This document shows, piece after piece, positions 46,775 through 56,206 of a stretch of 64,000 nt of DNA. The notes beneath the pieces were generated by a model. The model was not told the origin of the DNA. It searched no databases and was given only the letters and a program-made list of their open reading frames with translations. Where the stretch lies: positions 243,993 to 307,992 of the forward strand of contig JH720353.1 in NCBI GenBank assembly GCA_000231825.2, in the 5' to 3' direction. The stretch's first letter is position 1. Each line of letters opens with the position of its first letter. The position numbers and the translations under genes are program-made. The DNA is from Tetrahymena elliotti 4EA. Taxonomy: Eukaryota; Ciliophora; Oligohymenophorea; Hymenostomatida; Tetrahymenidae.

Positions 46775-49770
46775 TTTGATTAAATTACTACCTACTTATT
46801 TTTTCAATTATTTTTGAATTTAATTTAGCTTATTAATTTTTTTATAAATTTTTAATTTTTGGTGTCAATTTTTGATAATATGTATGATGCTATTTATTTT
46901 ATACCTCATATATATTCCTTTATGATAGCACAAATTTAATTTTACATTAATAATTCCTTTGATTTTAACTAAAAAGTTAAATTTTGTTTCTAATATTGCA
47001 CAATAAATGACGCATTGAATTAAACACATTTGTTTGATATTCCTTAATTTCATTAACTTAATCATCAATTCTTATACTAAAATTTCATAAGATAGTAAAT
47101 TAATAAATTCATCAAAATATTTAATCTTTCTAAACAAAAATTTTGATTACACTCATTTATAATTTATTCTAAAACTGTTATGGAAATAAATCTTTATGAA
47201 TTATCTTTCATATTCACAGACAATTAATTTAAGCATAAAATATTTATTTTTCTGTATAAAATATTAAATTTATTTTGATTCTTTTGAAAGATCAAAAGGT
47301 ATTTTTTTTCATTTTAAACTAAAAATAAGGCTAAGTTTCATGTATTATACCTACAATATATCAAACTAAAAAATTAAATTCTCATAGTTCAAAAAATATA
47401 AAATTTACTGATAAATTATTCTTCATATTTAAAAAAAATTCTATTATTAATGAAAAGTAAATTAAAAGTATTTGAAATATAAATTATGTGATAGTTAAAA
47501 TTAATTTATCAATATATTAAGCTTATTTGGTTTATTTATCTGATTTAAGTTATTTTATTTCTGTATTTTATTTTCATTTATCTTATTTTTATCTGTTAGA
47601 TATTTTACTATTTGAATAGTTTTTCTTTCTTTCTATCTATCTTTTTAATTTGATTTCTTTCTTTCTTTTTCATTTTAAATTTAAATTTAATTTTAATTTC
47701 TTTCTTTTTATGTTGTTTGATTTTATTAGCTCTAGGTCTCTCAATGCTCTACTACTGCTGCTCATCAATTCAAAGGTACCTACAGGAAAGAAAGCTTTGT
47801 GTAATATTTTTTTTTGAGAGCTTAACAATTACTTTTTTGCTCTTTTTTCACGCTCGATTCCGGGCTTAAAAATTTGGCCGAATGAAAGGACTTTGTGAAA
47901 AATATAGTTTCTTTTTATGGATTAAAAACTTAAGAAATTATAATTTCCACAAACTGTTTGGCTAATTGCCACGCAAGAGAAAAGAGAGAATGCGTTTATG
48001 ACAAATATTCTGTAAATATACAGTTGCTGATTAAATCGTCATCATTGGTTTCGGGGATTCGTTTCCAAGGAATATATTAATAATTAAAATTAAAAAAATT
48101 CTTACCTTTTGACTTACTTTAGCAAGAATATGTAGGTTTTTAGGGGGGGGTTTTAGAGGGTTTTAATTTACCTATTAATTTTCTTAAAATGATTAATATA
48201 AAATATTTTTAAATGAAATAATTTAATTTATTTAGCAAAAAAGAAAACCTTTCATTTTCATATGAAGGACTTCCTTTTTTGGTTTGGTTTTTTAATTAAT
48301 GTTTTGCTTTAAATAGAAATTTCAAATTTGAAAAAACTAAAAAGATCAAAATAGAAAGATAGTAAGATAATTTCTAAATGATCTAAATTATCAATTAGTT
48401 CATAATTTTTAATGCAAATTTACAAATAATCAAAAATCTAAATTATTTCAATACAAATTCTTAATAAATAACAAAATTTATCTGTAAAGATTATTAAATA
48501 CCATCATGAGTAATTTAAATTAGACTGAAGAAATTTATTTTTTTATTTTTTTAGAATGGTTGATAAAACATCTTTAATAAAAATGTTAAAAATGAAATAA
48601 ATCTATTTCGAAATTTTGAAATTTTAAATTATTTTAAAAAAATATAAGAAAAAACATATTTCTTTTTGTTTCATGTTTTGGTGCTCTATTTATATTGAGG
48701 AAAATTTAGATTTAAATAAATTAAATTGATTAATTAGATTTTATTTCACCTTTCTGTTGTGGGTAGGTAATATAAGAAAAAAAATCTTTTATTAATTAAT
48801 TTTTTGTTTAGCTTGTGTTTTCCTTATAATTAATTATTAAAAGAAAAAATCAAAGAAAAAAAGAAAGAAAAAATGACTAAAAAATAAAAATGAACTTATT
48901 TAAAGCATACTGTATGTTTTTTTAAAATAAAAAGCCCTATATTACTTATTACTAAATATTAGTTTTTCAAACATGGAAGAATTGTTTTACCACAAACTTT
49001 TCTTAATATTCATAGATTTTTCTTATTTGATAATGGCCAAGTATAAAATTCCTATCTCATAATTAAAATATGAATATCCTTCATAAAAAAATAAGTTTTT
49101 AAAAATGAATAAGTAATGTAGAAAAAAATGTAAAGATATCGAAAATAATTTATTTATTTTCGGTTGATTTTTCAAAATCCAACTTGTAATTGTATGAAAA
49201 AAATAAGTTCTCTTTTCTTCTAGTTTTTTACCCTTAGAAAACCAGATCATGAAGAAGACCAAGAGACAGATCATAGAACAGAGTATCAAGAGAAAGGGAA
49301 ACAATTGAGCGATTGAGACATTTGAGCAGCTGAGCTAATAAAAAAAATTAAAGAAAGAAAATAAAATCAAATAAAAAAGTGAATAAATTAATAAAAGAAT
49401 AAGCATAATTAATAATATAAAAAATAAAACAAAATTAATAAAAGAATAAAATAAATAGAATCAAACAACTAAAATACAAAACAAAAAAAACAAACAAAAT
49501 AGAAAACAGATTAAAGATATTATGCTGAATTCATTTTCATGCAATTACATTTTATTCGCTACACTTTTTGATTAAAAAGAAAATTAGTTTTTCAAATACA
49601 ATTATAATTTGAGCCTTTTGATTTACTTTTCTTTTGAATTTAAAATATATTGTTTGTGCTAATTAGAATTTTAGGATTAATTATAAGAAAATGTACTTGT
49701 ACTCTAAAGAATGATTTTATATATTTTTATAAAGGTATTTACAAAGAAAATTTATTAATAATTTTAATAA
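46775..49770. other. 3-kb gene-poor region with a GC-rich island
   Basis: Mostly plain AT-rich DNA. Exceptions are the island at 47728-48075 (separate entry), a G run at 48143-48150, and a weak 64-codon frame at 48973-49167 (+). A purine-rich stretch at 49340-49510 is probably the 3' flank of the next minus-strand gene. Confidence 0.45.
47728..48075. other. GC-rich island, candidate structured RNA
   Basis: About 350 bases clearly richer in G and C than the surroundings. It holds short self-complementary pieces such as GGCTAATTGCC (47960-47970) and TTGG...CCAA with TTTCGGGGATTCG between (about 48048-48078). On the minus strand TGATGA (box C-like) lies near CAGTTG/CTGA-like sequence. The plus strand has a 95-codon open frame from 47744, but its composition is not protein-like. 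I do not match it to tRNA, 5S, telomerase RNA, SRP or U6 from memory. Confidence 0.3.
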
Positions 49771-51741
49771 TCATAATTATTTGTTGCGAGGGGAATTTTG
49801 AATTTATTAGGGTGGGTTATATTGATTCTTTAATTTAGAAATATTAGTAAATCTTTTTGGGCTATTATTTTTTGAACTATTTCTTGATTTTGATATTTTT
49901 ATGTTTGGGGTTTTTGATCTTATGGGCATTACTATTTTTTAATCATTATTTTATTAGTTTTTTTCTTCTTGAGGTTAATTATCAATATTCTTTGGCAAAT
50001 TTGAAGACACATAGCTAAATAGCTAATCATTAGGTTCATGATTTTAAATATAATGTTATTCATGAGGAGTATTTTATCCTTGCGTATTTTAAAGCACTTG
50101 AGGTAATTAAATCTATTGTAATCTGGATGGGTGATTATATGATTTTCTTCTCTTTTTTGAGTAGGAAGAAGAAGGGTGTTGCATTTAAATTGCATTTGTT
50201 TTGCTTTAATTATTTTCTTCTTGAAGATAGCTATTAAAATTATTCATTTCTTAAAGATTGAATGACTTATTTTATTTGTTATCACCTTGTTGTTTTGGGG
50301 TTTTGTGAAATCCATTTTAAGTTTATAACATACCAGTTGGAGACTAAGCTCTAGTTACATTACTACTAATTTGCTTTGTCCTTTTGTAAAAATTATTGTT
50401 TGTATGATTTTTGTTGAATTCTTAAATTTCTTTAACTTTTTCTTTAAACTGGTCTCTTAATTTGATTAATTGAATATCATTTTGATTAACTCCATAGGTA
50501 TTTTTTATCATCCTAGGACTATTATGAAATACAAAGCTTTTTCTTCTTACTTATTTAGTAGAGTTTAAAATTTTCTATATATTTGATGGAGTTGCATAAA
50601 CTTGCATCTAACTTCCTCTATTGCTTAATAAGAATTTATTTGCTTCAACTCGAAAACTACCATCAGGTTAAATATTTTGTTCCATATTCTCATATTCTTA
50701 GGTGATATCTGTTTAATCATTTTAATCTATGTTCAAATTCTTTTTCTTCAACTTTCTCTTCTTTCTATAAACTAAATTATTATTGTGGTTACTACTGCTC
50801 AGACTATTTATTTCTTCAATATTATCTTTTTTTTTACTTTACCCTAATTAATATTATCTAAGACTATTTGGATGAGAGTTTCTTGGAGATTAATTTTCAT
50901 TTTAATAGCTTATTGTAGTCTCTGATTCAAGTTAATATCTCTATGGTGTTACATAATCTTACTAAGTTGATGCTGTGCTCAATTTATTACTATGGTGATA
51001 GTAATTTGGTAGCTGTAACTGCTTATAAACTTTAGGCTCATAAGCATTTATTTTATGAACTTTTGCTAAGGTTTGCTTAAAATCAAATTCATCTATCTTA
51101 TATTAAGATTTATCAGACTCTCTATCAGGGGATTTTGATCCATTCATTTATTTTGTGTAAATTTCTCCTTATTTAGTTTAGTATGAAGCTATTGTCTAGT
51201 TTCTTGAGTTTTCAGTAAATTTCTAATTGTTAACTGAAGGTTATTCATATTCTATTGATGATGACTATGAATTCTCAATTTCATTTCTATTATTCATATA
51301 TTAATCAACGTAAACTTTTGTTTTCAAAAGATCATTTTTTTTCACTTTTTAGCTTGAATTCGTTTTCATAAAAAGCTTATTGATTTCCTAATTTGACAAG
51401 GTCTTTTCACCATTTTTTGATCTTTCTTTGGATAATGAGTATTTACTCAATGAATCAAATGAGCTTACTTACTAAGATTAATTTATATACTTACTCTAAA
51501 CTGGGCTTTCAAAATCATCATTATAAGAACCATTAAAGCGTTGTAAATTTAAATCTGCATCTTCTTTAAAATATCTTTTCTTTTTCTTCTTTTAGCTTTA
51601 CTAATTCATAATACTTTAATTACTACCTGCAATTCTTGAAGATTATATCTCTAAAGTATGGGATATTTATTAACTGTCATACATTTAAATAGTTCTAGCT
51701 TTAATGACTTGATTATTTTATTTCAATATTGGCTCTTCCAT
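49771..51741 (-). CDS. Q/N-rich, basic low-complexity protein
   Basis: Single exon, 656 residues, read without a TGA for 1,971 bases although dozens of TAA/TAG glutamines occur. It starts MEEPILKQNNQ and is rich in Q, N, S and K, with several basic patches (QSQKKKKRYF, YRKKRKLKKKN, YSKKRRKSYN) that may be nuclear signals. Serine-proline dipeptides recur (KSPDR, QSPRNS, NSPRM, NSPKRF), typical of kinase targets. A more ordered part lies near NDIQLIKLRDQFKEKVKEI. No domain is recognised, and no membrane segment. Function unknown. Confidence 0.75.
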
Positions 51742-52171
51742 CTTTCTCTTGATTAAATATTATAAACTCCTATTTACTTGACTTCTAAATTATAAATTTA
51801 TAAAATCTAAATATGTATGCGTTAATATTATTATAAATTAAATTTGCAAGTATCCAATAATGGAATTAATAGGCTGATATATTTCTAAAGTCTGTCTTTA
51901 AAATTTACAGATTAAGAATAAATCTATGGAAATAAACATAAGCAATATCAGTTAATTAATTATGAGTTGAGATGTTAAATACTTGAAAGTAATATATATT
52001 TACAGAAATTTGATAAATAGTTGTTAAATAAGCAATGATTGAATCTTTCTTTTTAAAAGTAATTAAAGTAAATTTAATAATCAGAATAATATCTTTAATT
52101 TACCTAAAAAATAAATTATATCTTTTTTCTAATTAACTCTATAGAATATCACTAATTAGCAAATTCTTCAA
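51742..52171. other. Divergent promoter region
   Basis: Shared upstream region of the Q/N-rich gene (-) and the PNPOx-like gene (+). No element recognised. Confidence 0.5.
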
Positions 52172-52959
52172 ATGCAAGAATAATAGTAAGATTTGCCTTA
52201 ATGGTTAAAGGCTTTAAAAAGGTCAATTATTAACAATAGATAACTATAATTTTCTAATATGTCATAAATTGCTTATGTACATAACGGTGAGGCTGGTATT
52301 GATAACATCACTTTTGATTCTTTTGAAAAAGTAATCCTTGATGATCCTTTAAAAGAATATTCACTTATTTACACAATTGATTCTAGAAAAAACACTTTTA
52401 ATGAAATGAAAAATAATAAAGTTATTGAGCTTTGCTGGTATTTTCCTTTGACAAAAGAACAATATAAAATAAAATGCCATTTTTCATATATTGCTTTATC
52501 ACAAACTAACACTAATGACCTTTCTAATACCTACTAAGAAAATTTAATAGAATAATTACCTTAGAATGAAAGATAATTATTAGAGAGTGCATGGAATAAA
52601 GTTGATAAAGAAGCTAAAAAATTGTATCACCAACCTCACCCAGACACATATAAACCTAATTAAGAAACTTTAGATGATTTAGAGCGTTTTAATACTCCTG
52701 AAAAAACAAAAATTTCAAATAATTTTGCTTTATTGGTACTTACTCCTTTCAGAAGTAATATATTTATTAAAATTTTTTAAATCGAGAGTAAACTTTATGT
52801 ATTAAAAAAATAGTGGAACACACTTCATTTGCAATGCCTTAAGTTGTAGCAGATGGACGTAAAGAATTTGAATCTATTTTCAAGCCTTACAAAAAACACT
52901 CAAAATATTTATATATTATTGAAAATAATTAATGGAAAGTACATACTCTCAATCCTTGA
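52172..52959 (+). CDS. Pyridoxamine-phosphate-oxidase-like FMN-binding protein (Alr4036 type)
   Basis: Two exons (52172-52754, 52814-52959), 242 residues. The fold is the split-barrel FMN domain. Matching parts are the N-terminal WLKALKRSIINNRQLQFSNM, TIDSRKNTFNEMKNN (family D-x-RS-x-K), IELCWYFPLTKEQYKIK (family ev-WYF-reQfRI) and a C-terminal WKVHTLNP (family W-x-xxrLxP). The long insert after SYIALSQ carries LLESAWNKV and YHQPHPDTYKP, matching the WxxlS and P-P linkers. The start at 52172 (MQEQQQDLPQW) is preferred to the ATG at 52261, because the tryptophan-led helix upstream belongs to the family. Members bind FMN; substrates are mostly unknown, and vitamin B6 oxidation is not assured. 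Confidence 0.78.
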
Positions 52960-53500
52960 TAAATTAATCTAATATTCCATATAATAATTTTTAAAATTTA
53001 TATTTATATTTAGGACCTAGTTCAATTAAAAAAACTATTTAATAATCATTTTCTTACAATTATTTATTCTTGCTTTAATTTAAATTAATTTTTTGAAAAC
53101 ATTTATTTTCAAATTAAGAAAGGAAATATAATTATTCTATTTAAATTAAATTAAATTTATTTTATTTAGGAATTTAGATTTGTGAAAATTATGGTTTCCA
53201 TAATTTTTTAATAGTATATATTATACATCCACGATCCCAAAGATTTTAATTTTTTAGAGTGTTTGATATATTTCAATTTAGCCTTTTGATTAATAACGAA
53301 ATGATTTTTTATTTATAAAGTGAAACTATATTGATTTGATTTATTTGATTCACAAAAAACATTCTCTTCTTTTGATGAAAATCTTAAAAAGTATTATGAA
53401 ATTTAACTTTTGCAGGCTATCTTAAACTAAAGTGTCTAATTTTATTATAGTAACTTTATTTAGCTTTAATATTATCAATTTTAATTAACTATTGTTTTAA
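52960..53500. other. Spacer ending in small-RNA promoter
   Basis: AT-rich downstream flank of the PNPOx-like gene. The last 69 bases carry the upstream elements of small RNA copy 1 (GTGTCT at 53432, TAGTAACTTTA at 53448). Confidence 0.5.
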
Positions 53501-53581
53501 GGGCGCTGGCTCCGGTGAGCAGTTATGATCTCCAAAATGATACTTATTGGTTCGACTCCAGTAGTGCCCCCCCATTTTTTT
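53501..53581 (+). ncRNA. tRNA-like small RNA, copy 1
   Basis: About 70 nt plus an oligo-T end. The ends pair over 7 bp (GGGCGCT with AGTGCCC, one G-U). A D-like arm (GCTC-CGGT-GAGC) and a T-like arm around GGTTCGACTCC follow tRNA order and supply RNA polymerase III A- and B-box-like sequences. The middle is not an anticodon arm: it is a 13-nt segment, ATCTCCAAAATGA, unchanged in all five copies, held by a weak AGT/ACT stem. TTTTTTT follows. Upstream elements lie at -69 (GTGTCT) and -53 (TAGTAACTTTA). The class is unknown to me; vault RNA is one possibility. Confidence 0.75.
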
Positions 53582-53883
53582 AATAATTATTTTATTTATT
53601 TGACTTCATTAAATTATCTTATTAATAGAGTATACTTAATTCCCTTTTTACTTTTTTCTATTCAAAAAAAAATGTGAGAAAATTATTTATTTTCTTTGAT
53701 CATAACTAAAATGTTTTGTTAAATTGTGTGCATTTCTTAAATTTATTTTAATTTTTTATTGAAAATTTTATTTATATTTATAATATGAAAATTCATAAAA
53801 ATTTTTCACATAAAGAGTCTAATTATGTTGTAGAAACTTTAGCTAAGATTTATAGCATGACTTTTAATTAATTATTGTATTAA

Positions 53884-53958
53884 GGGCGCTGGCTCCGGTG
53901 AGCGGTTATGATCTCCAAAATGATACTTATTGACTCCAGTAGTGCCCCCCATTTTTTT
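53884..53958 (+). ncRNA. tRNA-like small RNA, copy 2 (B box shortened)
   Basis: Same body as copy 1, with the 13-nt core and 7-bp end stem, but five bases of the B-box region (GGTTC) are missing, so the T-like arm cannot form. Upstream elements at -69 (GAGTCT) and -53 (TAGAAACTTTA) are intact and a T run follows. Either a decaying copy, or evidence that the upstream elements suffice for transcription. Confidence 0.65.
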
Positions 53959-54249
53959 ATTAATTATTTTATATTATTTTAGTAGAAAATTAGTTAAAAA
54001 ATATTAAATTAAATACTTATTTGTTTCTGTTAATTCAAATAAAAATGTCATAAAATGTTTATTTTAAGTAATGAGCAAATGTTTTATTAATTTTATTGTA
54101 CTTCTTAAACTTGTTTTAATTTACTCTGGAAAATTGAATATGATTTTAAAAATTAAAAATTAATAATTCATTTACTTAAAGAGTCTAATTAAGCTGTAGA
54201 AACTTTAACTAAGATTTATATTATGGTTTTTAATTAATTATTGTTTTCA

Positions 54250-54329
54250 GGGCGCTGGCTCCGGTGAGCAGTTATGATCTCCAAAATGATACTTATTGGT
54301 TCGACTCCAGTAGTGCCCCCCATTTTTTT
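54250..54329 (+). ncRNA. tRNA-like small RNA, copy 3
   Basis: The 69-nt body is identical to copy 1, with intact A- and B-box-like sequences and a T run at 54323-54329. Upstream elements GAGTCT at -69 and TAGAAACTTTA at -53 match copy 2, while the flanks between copies differ. The conserved unit is therefore promoter plus RNA. Confidence 0.75.
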
Positions 54330-54545
54330 ATTTATGATTTTATATTATTTTAATAGAAAATTAGTTAAAAATTATAAAATTAATTACTTATTTACTTTTC
54401 TAATTTTTAATAAAAGTGTTAAAAAATTTTGTAGTTAAATATTATCTCAAATGAAATGATTTTCTAACAATTTATGGGCATTTTATAAACTAATTTTAAT
54501 TTACTTTTGATAAAAGTGATTTTTAAATTGAAAATTAAAAAATAT

Positions 54546-54617
54546 TAGTCTTATTGTAATGTAGAAACTTTAGCTAAATTTATATCATGGTTTTTAATTA
54601 ATTATTGTTTTCAGGGC
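54546..54617 (+). pseudogene. Orphan small-RNA promoter, RNA body missing
   Basis: The upstream part is like copies 2 and 3 (TAGTCT, then TAGAAACTTTAGCTAA, then TTTTTAATTAATTATTGTTT), ending in CAGGG at the position where the RNA should begin. After AGGGCT the sequence jumps to ATAATTTTTT. This looks like a deletion that removed the RNA body. Confidence 0.65.
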
Positions 54618-55121
54618 TATAATTTTTTATAAAATAATTTTTCTACAAGTGAACATATTTTAGATCATATTAGATAAATTAAGATATTTCTTTAATTATT
54701 ATCAAGGAAATATCAAAAATGTTTTTGTAAATATTTATCTCTGAAATATAAATAGAATGAAGCTGAAACAATAGTGCCTATGCTGTTTAGATGTAAATTA
54801 TTTTGGTATTTTTTATTTTATTTTTTTAGAAGTAATGTTCAATAGATGTAATTTAACATTTTAAATTAAATTCTTAGCTTATTTTTTAATAGGCAAAATA
54901 AATTTAATATTAATTTTTCAATTTACTTTAAGCTAAAAAGCTTTTAAAATATGAATTAAACACATCATTATTGGTTCAATAGTATTTTTGTTTTAATTAA
55001 AATAATAAAAATTATCAATCACTGATCAATATCATTTAAATATTGAATAAAAGTGTCTATCAATTAAATAGAAGAATTAACTTGAATTAATATTGAAAAT
55101 TGAAAACAATCATTGTTTAAA

Positions 55122-55201
55122 GGGCATGAGCTCCGGTGAGCATTAGCATCTCCAAAATGAAAATCTAATTGGTTCGACTCCAAAAGTGCCCCCCATTTTT
55201 T
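55122..55201 (+). ncRNA. tRNA-like small RNA, copy 4 (variant type)
   Basis: Diverged body of 70 nt. The 13-nt core and the GGTTCGACTCC box are unchanged, but the middle stem is now ATTAG with CTAAT, a perfect 5-bp helix replacing the AGT/ACT stem of copies 1-3. The end stem is weaker (GGGCA with TGCCC). Upstream GTGTCT lies at -69 and TAGAAGAATTA at -53. A T run follows. Confidence 0.72.
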
Positions 55202-55467
55202 ATTTTTAAAAAATATTTTTCAATCAAAACAAATATTTAATGAGTTGATTTCGTTTGATTAAAATAATTTTAAAGTTAGTAAAATCAATTAAAAATAAAA
55301 ATTTCAAATTCTAATTACATATTATTTCACCATTTTTATATTTTTACGCATAAAAACTAAATATTGCTTTAAGATCATTTATTTTTTATTTCAATACTGT
55401 GTCTACAAATTAAATAGAAACTTTATTAAACACTCATAATTAAAATTGCTTTAACTAATAGCTTTTA

Positions 55468-55547
55468 GGGCGCGAGCTCAGGTGAGCATTAGCATCTCCA
55501 AAATGAAAATCTAATTGGTTCGACTCCAAAAGTGCCCCCCATTTTTT
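55468..55547 (+). ncRNA. tRNA-like small RNA, copy 5 (variant type)
   Basis: Same variant class as copy 4, with ATTAG/CTAAT around the invariant 13-nt core. The A-box-like part reads GAGCTCAGGTGAGC. The B-box-like GGTTCGACTCC and the T run (55542-55547) are present. GTGTCT is again at -69 and TAGAAACTTTA at -53. Confidence 0.72.
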
Positions 55548-56206
55548 AAAAATTAATATAGCAATAAAATTATTTTATCTCACTAAAAAGAGTGCTAACT
55601 TTAATGGATTTATGACTTAAAACTAATTCAAGGTATTCTTTCCATGAAAACTTAAAAAAACATTTAAAAATTGAAGCTTTTTACTTAGAATTAAAAAATT
55701 AATTTTATCAGAATATCTAATAAATTTATTTTCTACTTTTTAAAATTTATTATAATTTTAATTAAATTCACCTTTCATTTTTTTATTGTCTCTCAAAGAA
55801 AAAGCCATCTTTTTATTTTTTTGTACTGCTTAAGCAAAACTTATATTAAAGATTGAATTCAGTCTAAATGGTACTTGCTCTATTGGGCCTAAGCAGTTTT
55901 AAAATAAAAATCTCATTCAATTGAATAATTAACTCCCATTTTTGCTTTTTTGACTAAATTTTAGATATTTTTTAATTGAATACAAACAAGAATTCTATTT
56001 AGACAGATATAAAATTTGTCTGTTGAGAGTTATAAGGATAATTTAGTTTAATTGAAAGGAAGTTACTTAAAATTAAATTACACATTTAATATTTATTATA
56101 TACAGTTAGTTTTATAGTTTTTTTATAATTATTTTTATTATTTACAAATTTATCTTTAAATTAATTAGATATCAAGGCTAGTGAGGTAATTTGTAGTCTC
56201 TTTTAT
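55548..56206. other. AT-rich spacer
   Basis: Between the last small RNA and the 3' end of the long Q/N-rich gene. No sixth RNA copy is visible. Confidence 0.5.

Noticed and set aside
47744..48030. A 95-codon protein gene in the GC-rich island
   Set aside because: Residue composition is erratic (CC, FFF, RKRKER), no splice sites extend it, and the island's base composition better fits a structured RNA.
48973..49167. 64-codon plus-strand frame
   Set aside because: Composition is partly protein-like but there is no motif, no splice partner that extends it, and chance frames of this size are common here.
49023..49304. 93-codon hydrophobic minus-strand frame
   Set aside because: It is open even under the standard code but is dominated by runs of F, L, I and K from T/A-rich DNA, lacks in-frame TAA/TAG glutamines typical of real genes here, and has no membrane topology signal I trust.
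53501..55547. The five small RNAs as ordinary tRNA genes
   Set aside because: The end stem, D-like and T-like arms fit, but the segment where the anticodon arm should be cannot form a 5-bp stem with a 7-nt loop in any copy, and its length varies between classes.
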